This document shows, one piece after another, positions 45,070 to 54,004 of a DNA stretch of 64,000 bases. The DNA is from Streptomyces anulatus (GTDB lineage: Bacteria > Actinomycetota > Actinomycetes > Streptomycetales > Streptomycetaceae): the NCBI RefSeq assembly GCF_000721175.1, contig NZ_JOEZ01000006.1, positions 62,001 through 126,000 of the forward strand. Reading direction: 5' to 3'. A program made the position numbers and the translations under genes. Position 1 is the stretch's first letter, and the number at the start of each line of letters is the position of its first letter. Under the pieces are notes generated by a model that saw nothing but the letters and a program-made list of their open reading frames with translations, was not told where the DNA came from and did no database searches.

Positions 45070-46338
45070 TCAGTCCGTGACGTCGATCGGGCAGCGGTTG
45101 GTCTCCACCCCGGCGGCGGTGACGACCTGGACGTCCACGGTCCCCGGCTCGACCTCGACCGGTACGGGAACGGTGAGGACGCTGTCGGTCGGGTTGGCGA
45201 AGCCCCCGGCGACCGGGATCAGGGGGACGTGGACATGGACCGTGCCGATCCGTACGACGAGCCGGGCCAGCCGGTCGGGGCTGCCCGCGCCGGGCGGTAC
45301 GAAGCCCGCGCCCCGGATCTCGATGTCGTCGCCGGTCCGGATCGGGGCGTCCAGGTCCCCGGCCTCCCGGGCCCGCACGACCGACAGCACGACGGGCCGG
45401 CCGCCCTCCGCGTACTTCCCGGCGAAGTAGGTCGCCGCCGAGACCGCCACCAGCAGCGCGAGCCCCCACGGCAGGTCGGGCAGCTGCTCGGGGCGGCGGG
45501 CCAGGCGAACCCCGGCGAACAGCACGGCGACGGCGCTGACCAGCACGTACTGCACATCGGTGAAGGAGCCGCGCCCGGAGTCGTCGGTGAGCAGGTCGGC
45601 TGCGCGCGGCCGGTCCGCGCGCAGTTTCTGGAGCCGCTGGCCCAGCACCCGTACGGTCACGACGCGGCGCACGACGACGGCGACCGCGCACACCAGCGCC
45701 AGCACGGCCACGACCCCGGCGGAGCGCACCAGGTCGAGGCCCTCGATCAGCGCGTCCCTCTCGTCCGGGTCGGAGGCCCCGGCCAGTTGCAGCGCGAGGA
45801 CGAGGACGGCGAAGACGGCGAGCAGCACCCAGGAGGCGGCGACCGTACGGGAGGTGGAGAGCCGGTTGTCCTCACCGATCAGCGGGGCGAGCAGACCGCC
45901 CCGGGCGCGATGGAGGCGGGCGGCGGCGGTGAGCAGCCCGGCCGTGAGGAGGGCGGCGATCAGCCCGGCGGTACGGGCGGTGGACCAGCCGGCCCCGATC
46001 GCGGTGAGGCTCGCGCCGACGAGGAGAGCCCCGGCCGCACCCCAGACGACGAACAACGTGCCCCGCCAGACCTGGTGGAGCCAGGCGTCACCGGCCTCGC
46101 GGGCCCGTTCGGCGACGGTACGGGCGGACCCGGTCAGCTCGTCGGAGACCCACTGCCGGGAAGCGGACGGCGACTGGGCGACCCCGGCGGGCAGCCCGTT
46201 GCCCGCCGCCAGTTCATCGCGTCTGGCCAGGAACGCGGCGACCGCGCGCCGGTGTCCCCGGCGGGCGCCGTGCGGGCAGTCGCCGCAGGTACAGCCGCCG
46301 CCGTGCGTGCCGCTCGTCCTGGTTTCGTCCAACGCCAC
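45070..46338 (-). CDS. Polytopic membrane protein with Cys-rich N-terminus and IPT-like C-terminal domain
   Basis: 422 residues. The N-terminus carries GTHGGGCTCGDCPHGARRGHRR, a possible metal site (CxCxxC). Then there are about eight hydrophobic segments in three blocks (around 95-140, 170-200, 220-245, 270-320) with long soluble loops. The C-terminus has the pattern IRTGDDIEIRGAGFVPPG and VEVEPGTVDVQVVTAAGVETNRCPIDV, which resembles an IPT/TIG-like immunoglobulin fold. I recognise no enzyme family. Confidence 0.75.
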   Translation of the reverse strand: MALDETRTSGTHGGGCTCGDCPHGARRGHRRAVAAFLARRDELAAGNGLPAGVAQSPSASRQWVSDELTGSARTVAERAREAGDAWLHQVWRGTLFVVWGAAGALLVGASLTAIGAGWSTARTAGLIAALLTAGLLTAAARLHRARGGLLAPLIGEDNRLSTSRTVAASWVLLAVFAVLVLALQLAGASDPDERDALIEGLDLVRSAGVVAVLALVCAVAVVVRRVVTVRVLGQRLQKLRADRPRAADLLTDDSGRGSFTDVQYVLVSAVAVLFAGVRLARRPEQLPDLPWGLALLVAVSAATYFAGKYAEGGRPVVLSVVRAREAGDLDAPIRTGDDIEIRGAGFVPPGAGSPDRLARLVVRIGTVHVHVPLIPVAGGFANPTDSVLTVPVPVEVEPGTVDVQVVTAAGVETNRCPIDVTD

Positions 46339-46451
46339 GGAGGATTACGCCCTTTCCCGCCCCGGTACAGCCAACTCATTTGCGATATCTGCGAATTGTG
46401 CCGTACCGGGCGGCCGGGCCGCGCATCGGGGCGGGCCGGGGGCGGGTGTCG

Positions 46452-47240
46452 TCAGAACGTTCGAGCGATCCGCTGCCACAGGGGCTGGTAGTTGATCCAG
46501 GCCACCAGGTCGCTGCCGAGGTGATCGCGGGTGGTGACGGCGTCCCGGTGCGAGATGAGCACGGGCTTCCCGGCGGCCCGCGCAAGCAGCTGCACCTGGC
46601 AGGCGCGCTCCATCGTGAGGAACCACCAGGCCGCCGCGTCCACCGAGTCCCCCACGGTCAGCAGCCCGTGGTTGCGCAGGATCACCGCCTTGTGCGGCCC
46701 TAGCGCGGCGGCGATCCGCCGGCCCTCGTCCTCGTCCACGACGACCCCTGAGTAGTTCTCGTACAGCGCGTGGTCCTCGTAGAAGGCGCAGGATTCCTGG
46801 GTGATCGGCTCGATCGGCTCCCCGAGCGCGGCGAGCGCCCGCCCGTGCACGGAGTGGGTGTGCGCGACGGCCACGGTGTCCGGGCGGGCCCGGTGCACCG
46901 CCGCGTGCACGGCGAACGCGGCCTGGTTGACGTGGAAGCGGCCCCGGACGACCTGGCCGTCGCCGTTGACGAGGATCAGGTCCGTCGGGGCGAGGTCGGC
47001 GAAGGGCGCGCCGAACGGGTTGACCCAGAAGCAGTCCGCCAGCTCGGGGTCGCGGACGGTGATGTGCCCGGAGACCCCGTCCTCGTACCCGAGCTGCCCG
47101 AACAGCCGCAACGCGCCCGCCAGCCGTTCCCTGCGGTACGCGCGTTCCTCGTCCGGCGAGGCGTGCACGGGTGGCATCGCGAACTGAAGCTGCTCGACGG
47201 GGATCGGGGCGGGGGCGGACACGGCGATCTGCTCGGACAC
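46452..47240 (-). CDS. Class II aldolase/adducin-family protein
   Basis: 262 residues. Zinc-site histidines are seen in VAHTHSVHGRALAAL and VILRNHGLLTVGDSVDAAAWWFLTMERACQVQL, with SGHITVRDPELADCFWVNPFG and FADLAPTDLILVNGDGQVV in the substrate region, matching the FucA/AraD/adducin domain. It may act on a phosphosugar or an aldehyde, but the substrate cannot be told. Transcribed alone; upstream is a 416-base spacer. Confidence 0.88.
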   Translation of the reverse strand: MSEQIAVSAPAPIPVEQLQFAMPPVHASPDEERAYRRERLAGALRLFGQLGYEDGVSGHITVRDPELADCFWVNPFGAPFADLAPTDLILVNGDGQVVRGRFHVNQAAFAVHAAVHRARPDTVAVAHTHSVHGRALAALGEPIEPITQESCAFYEDHALYENYSGVVVDEDEGRRIAAALGPHKAVILRNHGLLTVGDSVDAAAWWFLTMERACQVQLLARAAGKPVLISHRDAVTTRDHLGSDLVAWINYQPLWQRIARTF

Positions 47241-47656
47241 GGCGGCTCCTCACGTTCTCAGAGGCGTACAGGACCGGAAGTTACCGCCGGGTGGGGATGG
47301 TGAGAAGAGCTTGGGGGGGCAGGTCAGGTGCTGAGCACCGGACAAGCGAGGGCGGAGCAGGAACGGGGGCCGCCGAAGTAGCCGGTGCGGGGGCGTCGGC
47401 CTCGGCCATCACCTCCGCGTGCGGCGGATGGTCCGGCTGATCCGGTGCCCACCGCAGCCGCCCTCCGGCGGAACAGGCCACCGGTACGGCTCCTGCTCCT
47501 CAAGCCCGGGCTCGGGTGCGACGCTCACGATCGCTCCCCTACGCCGAAGTCTCGTCTCCTCACTCGGCGTACCCGTCCGGTACGACAATGCCGCCGCCCA
47601 GACGAATGAGCGACGGCATCGGCGTTGACCTGGGGGCTCTCAGGGAGCGGGGAAGG
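47241..47656. other. Spacer between aldolase and guaA
   Basis: 416 bases. One 66-codon frame on the minus strand (47281-47481, MACSAGGRLRWAPDQPDHP start) has weaker third-position G/C (about 72 percent) than real genes here and no ribosome site, so I do not call a gene. Nothing else recognised. Confidence 0.5.
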
Positions 47657-49243
47657 TCACTCCCACTCGATGGTCCCCGGCGGCTTGCTCGTCACGTCGA
47701 GGACGACGCGGTTGACGTCGGCCACCTCGTTGGTGATGCGGGTGGAGATCTTCGCCAGCGTCTCGTAGGGCAGGCGCGACCAGTCGGCCGTCATCGCGTC
47801 CTCGGAGGAGACCGGGCGCAGCACGATCGGGTGGCCGTAGGTGCGGCCGTCGCCCTGGACGCCGACCGAGCGGACGTCGGCGAGGAGAACCACCGGGCAC
47901 TGCCAGATGTCGCGGTCCAGGCCGGCCGCCGTGAGCTCCTCGCGGGCGATGGCGTCGGCCTCGCGGAGCAGGTCCAGGCGGTCCTTGGTGACCTCGCCGA
48001 CGATGCGGATGCCGAGGCCGGGGCCGGGGAACGGCTGGCGCTGGACGATCTCCTCGGGGAGGCCCAGCTCCTGGCCGACCATCCGGACCTCGTCCTTGAA
48101 CAGCTGGCGCAGCGGCTCGACGAGCTGGAACTCGATGTCGTCGGGGAGGCCGCCGACGTTGTGGTGCGACTTGATGTTGGCGGTGCCGGTGCCGCCGCCG
48201 GACTCGACGACGTCCGGGTAGAGCGTGCCCTGGACGAGGAAGGCGACCTCGGGTCCGTCCTCCTGGAGGATCTCCAGCTGGGCCTGCTCGAAGACGCGGA
48301 TGAACTCGCGGCCGATGATCTTCCGCTTCTGCTCCGGGTCGGAGACCCCGGCCAGGGCGTCGAGGAAGCGCTTCTCCGCGTCGACCACCTTCAGCTTCGC
48401 GCCGGTCGCGGCGACGAAGTCCTTCTCGACCTGCTCGGTCTCGCCCTTGCGCATCAGCCCGTGGTCGACGTACACGCAGGTCAGCTGGGACCCGATGGCC
48501 TTCTGGACGAGGGCCGCGGCGACCGCGGAGTCCACGCCGCCGGAGAGGCCGCAGATGGCGCGCTTGGTGCCGACCTGCTCGCGGATGAGGGCGACCTGCT
48601 CCTCGACCACGTTGGTGGTGGTCCAGTTCGGTTCGATGCCCGCGCCGCGGTAGAGGAAGTGCTCCAGGACCTGCTGGCCGTGCGTGGAGTGCATGACCTC
48701 CGGGTGGTACTGGACGCCGTAGAGCTTCTTCTCGTCGTTCTCGAAGGCCGCGACCGGGACCACGTCCGTGGAGGCGGTGACGGTGAAGCCCTCGGGGGCG
48801 GCCGAGCAGGCGTCGCCGTGCGACATCCACACCGGCTGCTCGGTGGGCGTGCCCTCGAAGAGCGTCGAGCCCGCCTTGGTGACGTGCAGCGGGGTTCGGC
48901 CGTACTCACGGGCCCCGTTGTCGTCGACCGTGCCGCCGAGCGTCGTCGCCATCAGCTGGAAGCCGTAGCACATGCCGAAGACCGGGACCCCGGCCTCGAA
49001 GAGCGAGCGGTCCAGGGACGGCGCGCCCTCCGCGTACACCGACGAGGGACCGCCGGAGAGGATGATCGCCCGGGGGTTCCTGGCCAGCATCTCGGCCACC
49101 GGCATGGTGGACGGGACGATCTCGCTGTAGACCCGGGCCTCACGGACGCGGCGGGCGATGAGCTGGGCGTACTGCGCGCCGAAGTCGACGACGAGGACCA
49201 CGTCGGCCGTGGCGTCGGGGGCGGCGGGGGGTGCTGCTGGCAC
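47657..49243 (-). CDS. guaA: GMP synthase (glutamine-hydrolysing)
   Basis: 528 residues; makes GMP from XMP. The N-terminal class I amidotransferase domain has [10 protein letters not shown], the nucleophile GMCYGFQLM (Cys92) and the HPEVMHS histidine. The ATP-pyrophosphatase domain has the P-loop [27 protein letters not shown] and the C-terminal dimerisation part with [23 protein letters not shown] and [21 protein letters not shown] start at 49243 with GGAAGGCCGCCCC upstream. Complete. Confidence 0.98.
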   Translation of the reverse strand: MPAAPPAAPDATADVVLVVDFGAQYAQLIARRVREARVYSEIVPSTMPVAEMLARNPRAIILSGGPSSVYAEGAPSLDRSLFEAGVPVFGMCYGFQLMATTLGGTVDDNGAREYGRTPLHVTKAGSTLFEGTPTEQPVWMSHGDACSAAPEGFTVTASTDVVPVAAFENDEKKLYGVQYHPEVMHSTHGQQVLEHFLYRGAGIEPNWTTTNVVEEQVALIREQVGTKRAICGLSGGVDSAVAAALVQKAIGSQLTCVYVDHGLMRKGETEQVEKDFVAATGAKLKVVDAEKRFLDALAGVSDPEQKRKIIGREFIRVFEQAQLEILQEDGPEVAFLVQGTLYPDVVESGGGTGTANIKSHHNVGGLPDDIEFQLVEPLRQLFKDEVRMVGQELGLPEEIVQRQPFPGPGLGIRIVGEVTKDRLDLLREADAIAREELTAAGLDRDIWQCPVVLLADVRSVGVQGDGRTYGHPIVLRPVSSEDAMTADWSRLPYETLAKISTRITNEVADVNRVVLDVTSKPPGTIEWE

Positions 49244-49345
49244 GGGGCGGCCTTCCGGCGGTGGTGAAGGGGGTCGGTTCTTCCGATTCTACCGGCCGTG
49301 GCCGGACCCTCCGCCGGGCCGCCGTCTCAGGATCCGGGCGCCGTT

Positions 49346-49381
49346 TTGTCGGGGCGGCCGGAGCGGGGCCATACTGTGCCC
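49346..49381 (+). promoter_or_regulatory. Putative promoter of the chorismate mutase leader (leaderless start)
   Basis: TTGTCG (49346-49351), 18-base spacer, CATACT (49370-49375). The predicted start point falls on the A of the leader peptide ATG at 49382, so the short peptide would be translated from a leaderless mRNA. Confidence 0.45.
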
Positions 49382-49453
49382 ATGCGTCAGCACACGATCT
49401 TCGTCTTTACCTATGGCATCCGGCCCGCCGGCTGCCATGGTCGTGCTGCTTGA
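49382..49453 (+). CDS. Putative Phe/Tyr-rich leader peptide (attenuation)
   Basis: A 23-residue peptide MRQHTIFVFTYGIRPAGCHG plus RAA, with Phe7, Phe9 and Tyr11 encoded by TTC, TTT and TAT. TTT and TAT are rare in this genome, as are the CGT, CAT, GGT and GCT codons used here, which fits an attenuation peptide that senses aromatic amino acids. A hairpin (49415-49423 with 49428-49436) lies inside the frame just after the Tyr codon, and a strong hairpin follows at 49473. The next gene is chorismate mutase. It is inferred from pattern only. Confidence 0.5.
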   Translation: MRQHTIFVFTYGIRPAGCHGRAA

Positions 49454-49472
49454 GCTACTGACAAGCAACGTT

Positions 49473-49508
49473 CCAGGCGCCCCGGGCCATCAGGCCCGGG
49501 GCGTCTGG
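49473..49508 (+). terminator. Attenuator-like terminator hairpin before chorismate mutase
   Basis: 16-bp stem CCAGGCGCCCCGGGCC with loop ATCA and right arm GGCCCGGGGCGTCTGG (one GU pair). Its 5' arm CGGGCC (49483-49488) could instead pair with GGCCCG in the leader (49422-49427), giving an alternative structure. No U-tract follows. Confidence 0.55.
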
Positions 49509-49567
49509 CGTATCCGGGTCCATGGCTCCGGGGGCCGTCACCCACCGCCCCACCGGGAGTCACCATC

Positions 49568-49870
49568 ATGAGCAGCACCACCACCGCCACGGACACCACC
49601 ACGGCCACCGGCGCCCGCACCGACGAGGCCGCCGCCCTGATCGGCGGCGCCCGTGAGCGCATCGACGCCCTCGACGACCGGATCATCGGCCTCGTCCAGG
49701 AACGGATGGCCGTCTCGGCGGTGATCCAGCAGGCCCGGATCACCTCCGGCGGCCGCCGGGTCAACCTCTCCCGGGAGACGGCCGTGCTCGGCCACTACAG
49801 GGACGCGCTGGGCAAGCCGGGCACCGCGCTCGCCATGACGCTCCTGGAGCTGTGCCGCGGCCGGGTGTGA
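49568..49870 (+). CDS. AroQ-type chorismate mutase
   Basis: 100 residues: a Thr-rich start (MSSTTTATDTTTATG), then a helical AroQ domain with ARERIDALDDRIIGLVQERMAVSAVIQQARI, whose arginines match the E. coli-type catalytic set, and RRVNLSRETAVLGHYRDAL. It converts chorismate to prephenate for Phe/Tyr. Length is that of stand-alone AroQ enzymes. GGGAG (49555) lies upstream of the ATG. The leader peptide and hairpin upstream suggest transcriptional attenuation. Confidence 0.9.
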   Translation: MSSTTTATDTTTATGARTDEAAALIGGARERIDALDDRIIGLVQERMAVSAVIQQARITSGGRRVNLSRETAVLGHYRDALGKPGTALAMTLLELCRGRV

Positions 49871-50124
49871 GGAGCCCTGAGGGAACGGTTCTCCGCGTGC
49901 CGGACAGGGGCCGTATCTGCGTTCGGGCCCCGTCTCACCCGTACGGCGCGTGACCGGGAGCGCGGTGCCTTCGTTGATTCTGTTGTCCGTGCCAACCAGG
50001 GGCGGCATCGGCAGGAAACCACGCGTGGCTCCGCCGGGAAGTGTGACGTACTGCAGGTACGTCGTGGGACCACGACCTGGCGTATGTGACCGGTCCGCAG
50101 GGGACAGCAGCCCGGTCACTCCAT

Positions 50125-50161
50125 ATGCGGCCGACCCCGGGGACGCCCGGGTCGGCCGCAT
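50125..50161. terminator. Strong bidirectional terminator
   Basis: 13-bp perfect stem ATGCGGCCGACCC (50125-50137) with 50149-50161 and an 11-base loop. It lies in the 341-base spacer (49871-50211) between chorismate mutase and the convergent LAxTG gene. Two smaller inverted repeats (around 50043-50062 GACGTAC/GTACGTC, and GTCGTG/CACGAC just after) are in the same spacer; no other feature is seen. Confidence 0.8.
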
Positions 50162-50211
50162 CGGAACGTTCCGGGCGGAGGCCCTGTTCCCCCTCCGCCG
50201 CCGGTCGGGCG

Positions 50212-51969
50212 TCAGACGTGCTGCGAGGCGGCCCGTCGCCGTGCCGCCGTGAACAGCAGCAGGCCCGCCGCCAGCGCCGCGGCCGCCGTCCCCGAGGCGA
50301 TCAGGGCGACCGACCCCGTCGAGGCCAGGCCGCCTCCGCCGCCGGAGCCGCCGGCCATGCCCGCCGAGCCTGCGCCGGACGTGGCGGACGCCGAGGGGCC
50401 GGGGGTGCCGGACGGGCTCTCCTCCGGGCCCGGGGCCGAGTCCGGCGGGGTGGACGGCTCGCCGGAGCCGCCGTCGCCACCCTCCGTGGCACCGCCGGAG
50501 TCGGAGCCGTCGCCCTCACCGTTCAGGATCAGGTAGGCCGTGTTGTTGGCCGGCTTCGGGTCGAACGGGAGCTTCGGGTTCTGCAGCCAGGTGCTGCGTA
50601 CGGTCACCGCGCCGCTCGCGCCGACCATGGCCTTGTCGACCCGCAGCTCGAAGGGCAGGTCGAGGCCCGCCCCGTCCCGTACGGTCATCGAGGTGTTGCA
50701 GACGTACCGCGGCGCGGGGCTGTTCTGGTCCTCGCGGTACTTTCCGTCGGCCGTCACCGCGCGGCAGCGCTCCGGCTTCGACGTGACCGACGCGCCCTGG
50801 GGGACGGTGAAGTCGACGGTGGCGACGTCCTCGCCGGAGCGGATGTGGCCGATCCACGCCGGGCCCTCGTTGCGGAAGCCGATGTCGGCCTTGACCGTGG
50901 AGCCCTCGGGCCCGGCCACCTGGTCGCCGTACGCCACGAAGTCGGCCGTGTTCTCCGTACGGAAGTCGGCCTCCTGCTGGTTGTCGTACGGGTCGAGGTC
51001 AGTGCTCCTCGCCGCGGCGCCCTTCTTCGCCGGGACCGCCTTCAGCACGCCGCCGGTGCCCCGCTCGAAGGAGGCGCCCGCGCGCTGGGCGGTGCGCTGG
51101 GCGGTGCTGTTCTCGTGGATGCCGTAGAGGAAGGTGTCGTAGTAGGCGCGCTCGGTGGCCTCCAGCGTCAGCGGAGTCGCCAGCGTGTACGTCGCGCCCG
51201 CCTCGAAGGCTCCTTCGACGGAGCAGAGCGCCGTGGTCCAGCCGAAGTCGGGCAGGTCCGGGTCGTCCACGGTGTACTCGCAGTTGGAGTAGCGCTGCGG
51301 AATGTCCAGGCCGCGCGAGTACCGCAGCGTGAGCAGGACGCCGTCGGCATCCCGGGTGCCGCGGTTGGCGAAGGTGATCGGGGCCTGCTGCTTCTCGCCC
51401 GGGGTCAGCTCCGTCTTGAAGGGCAGCCGCTCCATCACGAGGTCGGGGCCGCCGACCGTGAGCCGGGTGGTGAGCGGCGTGAAGGTGGCGCCGTCCGCCT
51501 GGCCGGTCACCGTGATCGTGCCGGTGTCGCCGTTCTCGCTGCCGTCGGCGGCGGTGACGACGAGGTCGGCCGCGCCCTGGAGGCCGGGCCAGATGCCCCA
51601 GTCCTCGCAGACGGCCTTCGTACCGGTGACCTTGCAGTCCGGGCTCGACTCGCCGTCGAACTTCACGTCGGCGACGCCCGCGACGCCGCTGAGGTCGAAG
51701 GTGAGGGTGAAGTCGCCGCCGAAGCCGCCGTTCTCCTCGTCATCGGACGGGTTGTTGAGGGTGATCCCGACCGTGGACGACTTCGGCCGGCCGCTCTCCG
51801 GGTACGGGTGCAGGGCGGTCTCGCCCGGGCCGCCCAGCGTGAACACCGGCGTGTCCGCGGCCTGTGCCGGGGCGGCCGCCCCGGCGAGCGAGGCCGCGGC
51901 CAGCAGACCGGCGGCGGCGAACGAGCCGGCTGCGCGGTGCAGCACGGTTCTCGGGGAAATGCGTGTCAT
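50212..51969 (-). CDS. Secreted cell-wall-anchored protein with LAxTG sortase signal
   Basis: 585 residues from ATG 51969 (AGAGGT upstream). Signal peptide (VLHRAAGSFAAAGLLAAASLAGAAAPAQAADTP), then several beta-rich repeats resembling DUF11/Ig-like domains (TVGITLNNPSDDEENGGFGGDFTLTFDLSGVAGV and similar, with paired cysteines), a Pro/Ser/Glu/Gly-rich stalk and a C-terminal sorting signal: LASTG, a hydrophobic helix (SVALIASGTAAAALAAGLLLF) and a basic tail (AARRRAAS). LAxTG is the motif used by class E sortases, the main housekeeping type in Streptomyces. No sortase gene is in the window. Function unknown, possibly an adhesin or envelope-structural protein. Confidence 0.88.
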   Translation of the reverse strand: MTRISPRTVLHRAAGSFAAAGLLAAASLAGAAAPAQAADTPVFTLGGPGETALHPYPESGRPKSSTVGITLNNPSDDEENGGFGGDFTLTFDLSGVAGVADVKFDGESSPDCKVTGTKAVCEDWGIWPGLQGAADLVVTAADGSENGDTGTITVTGQADGATFTPLTTRLTVGGPDLVMERLPFKTELTPGEKQQAPITFANRGTRDADGVLLTLRYSRGLDIPQRYSNCEYTVDDPDLPDFGWTTALCSVEGAFEAGATYTLATPLTLEATERAYYDTFLYGIHENSTAQRTAQRAGASFERGTGGVLKAVPAKKGAAARSTDLDPYDNQQEADFRTENTADFVAYGDQVAGPEGSTVKADIGFRNEGPAWIGHIRSGEDVATVDFTVPQGASVTSKPERCRAVTADGKYREDQNSPAPRYVCNTSMTVRDGAGLDLPFELRVDKAMVGASGAVTVRSTWLQNPKLPFDPKPANNTAYLILNGEGDGSDSGGATEGGDGGSGEPSTPPDSAPGPEESPSGTPGPSASATSGAGSAGMAGGSGGGGGLASTGSVALIASGTAAAALAAGLLLFTAARRRAASQHV

Positions 51970-52063
51970 CGGGGACCTCTGGCACTCGGCAGGAACTGTG
52001 TGACTGCGGTGAGGCAGTAAGGGTTCGACCACGCAGCTCCCCGAACGGTTGCCCGGAGGAAGA

Positions 52064-53944
52064 TCACGGATTGGGCACGGGAGTGTTCCCGACGCCCTTC
52101 ACGTCCGCCCCCGCCTCCGCCGTCCCCTTCGGCGGCACCACGGGGATGCCCAGGAACGGCAGCTTCAGCGCACCGAACGCCTCCTTCGGCACGGCGGGCG
52201 CGAGCGGCTCGACGGGGGTGAGCCGCTCGTAGGCCGCGTCCTGCTCCGGGCGCGGGTCGGCCTCGCCCTTGTTGGGCCAGAAGGACATCGCGCGCTCGGC
52301 CTGGGCGGTGATGGTCAGCGAGGGGTTGACGCCGAGGTTGGCGGAGACCGCGGAGCCGTCGACGACGCTGATGCCGGGGTGGCCGTAGAGGCGGTGGTAC
52401 GGGTCGATGACGCCCTCCTCCGCGCTCGCGCCGATCGGGCAGCCGCCGAGGAAGTGGGCGGTGAGCGGGGTGCCCATCAGCTCGCCGACGTTGGACCCGG
52501 CGAAGCCGTTGATCTCCTCGGCGAGCAGGGTGGCGCTGCGGGTGGCCTCCGGGATCTGCGTCGGGTTGGGAGCGCCGTGGCCTTGGCGGGCGGTGAGCAG
52601 GCCCTTCCCGATGCCGCTCGGTTTGCGGTACGTGGTCAGGGAGTTGTCCAGCGACTGCATGACCAGGCCGATGATGGTGCGCTCGGACCAGTGGTGGTTG
52701 GAGAGCGAACGCACGGCGAGGGTGGGGTGCTTGGCCATGTTGGCGAGCCAGCCCAGCACCCGGCGGCCGCCGTAGGGGACCTGGAGGATCGACATCGCGC
52801 CCATGGCGTTGGAGCCCTTGCCGTAACGGACGGGCTCGATGTGGGTGTTGTCGTCCGGGTGGATCGAGGAGGTGATCGCGACGCCCTGCGAGAAGTCGGC
52901 CTTCGCGATGCCGTGCTTCTTGCGGTAGCGGCGGTCGCTGGTCTGGGAACCCACCAGCGCCTCGGAGTTGGTACGGGTCAGCTCGCCGAGCTTCGCGGAG
53001 AGCCGGGGCAGCAGACCCCGGTCCTTCATGGTGTGCAGCAGGGTCTGGGTGCCGTACGTGCCCGCCGCGACGACGACCTTGCGGGCGCGCAGCTTCGTGG
53101 GCTTCGCCTTGCGGCGGCGGTCGGTGGGGACGGTGAGGACGCGGTAGCCGCCCTCGGGGTCGTCGGTGATCCCGACGACGGAGGTCATCGGGTGGATGAC
53201 CGCCCCGGCCTTCTCGGCGAGGTGGAGGTAGTTCTCGTTGAGGGTGTTCTTCGCGCCGTGGCGGCAGCCCGTCATGCACTCGCCGCACTCGGTGCAGGCC
53301 TTGCGGGCGGGGCCCGCGCCGCCGAAGTACGGGTCGGGGACGGTGCCGCCGGGCTTGGTCCTCGCGGTGCCGTCGGCGTCCTTCCCGTCGCCGAAGAAGA
53401 CGCCGACCGGGGCCAGGTGGAAGGTGTCGCCGACGCCCATGGCCTCGGCGGCGGCCTTGAGGTGGATGTCGGAGGGGGTCATGGTCGGGTTGAGGCGGAC
53501 GCCGAGCATGCGGCGGGCCTGGTCGTAGTACGGCTTGAGCTCGTCCTGCCAGTCGGTGATCGAGGCCCACTGTCGGTCCTCGAAGAACGGGGCGGGCGGC
53601 ACGTACAGCGTGTTGGCGTAGTTGAGCGACCCGCCGCCGACCCCGGCCCCGGCGAGCACCATGACGTTGCCGAGGAGGTGGACGCGCTGGATGCCGAAGA
53701 GGCCCAGCGCGGGGGCCCACAGGTAGTTCTTCAGGTCCCAGGAGGTCTTGGGGAGCGTGGCGGGGGTGAAGCGGCGGCCCGCCTCCAGGATCCCGACGCG
53801 GTAGCCCTTCTCGGTGAGCCGGAGCGCCGACACCGCACCCCCGAAGCCCGAGCCGACGACCAGCACGTCGTAGTCGTACGCGGCGTCGTCCTCGGCCGGC
53901 ACAGGGTTCACGGCCTGTTTCTGGGCAGGGCTGTCCTGGGACAT
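52064..53944 (-). CDS. GMC-type flavoprotein oxidoreductase with a four-cysteine cluster (ChoD-like)
   Basis: 626 residues. N-terminal FAD site DVLVVGSGFGGAVSALRLTEKGYRVGILEAG, then NVMVLAGAGVGGGSLNYANTLYVPP and a C-terminal FLGGCPIGASAEEG...VVDGSAVSANLGVNPSLTITAQAERAM. In the middle is a Cys-rich patch CTECGECMTGCRHGAKNTLNENYL (Cys217, 220, 223, 227), which resembles a ferredoxin-type Fe-S site and is also known from ChoD-like sterol oxidases. It likely oxidises an alcohol to an aldehyde or ketone. The next gene upstream on this strand encodes an aldehyde dehydrogenase 60 bases away. GAGGAG ribosome site. Confidence 0.88.
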   Translation of the reverse strand: MSQDSPAQKQAVNPVPAEDDAAYDYDVLVVGSGFGGAVSALRLTEKGYRVGILEAGRRFTPATLPKTSWDLKNYLWAPALGLFGIQRVHLLGNVMVLAGAGVGGGSLNYANTLYVPPAPFFEDRQWASITDWQDELKPYYDQARRMLGVRLNPTMTPSDIHLKAAAEAMGVGDTFHLAPVGVFFGDGKDADGTARTKPGGTVPDPYFGGAGPARKACTECGECMTGCRHGAKNTLNENYLHLAEKAGAVIHPMTSVVGITDDPEGGYRVLTVPTDRRRKAKPTKLRARKVVVAAGTYGTQTLLHTMKDRGLLPRLSAKLGELTRTNSEALVGSQTSDRRYRKKHGIAKADFSQGVAITSSIHPDDNTHIEPVRYGKGSNAMGAMSILQVPYGGRRVLGWLANMAKHPTLAVRSLSNHHWSERTIIGLVMQSLDNSLTTYRKPSGIGKGLLTARQGHGAPNPTQIPEATRSATLLAEEINGFAGSNVGELMGTPLTAHFLGGCPIGASAEEGVIDPYHRLYGHPGISVVDGSAVSANLGVNPSLTITAQAERAMSFWPNKGEADPRPEQDAAYERLTPVEPLAPAVPKEAFGALKLPFLGIPVVPPKGTAEAGADVKGVGNTPVPNP

Positions 53945-54004
53945 GGCACTCCTCGGAACGGAATCGGTACGAAAGGGCGGAAGCCGCTGAAGCCTCCAGG
54001 GCGT

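Noticed and set aside
47281..47481. 66-codon minus-strand frame upstream of the aldolase
   Set aside because: Third-position G/C is only about 72 percent, there is no ribosome site, and the protein is low-complexity (Ala/Pro-rich).
48225..48653. Open frames opposite guaA
   Set aside because: guaA is complete with all family motifs; the opposite frames are shadows.
50043..50080. Two small inverted repeats that could suggest a small RNA after chorismate mutase
   Set aside because: They are only 6-7 bp each, and no promoter or conserved RNA family pattern is visible; kept only as a note with the terminator.
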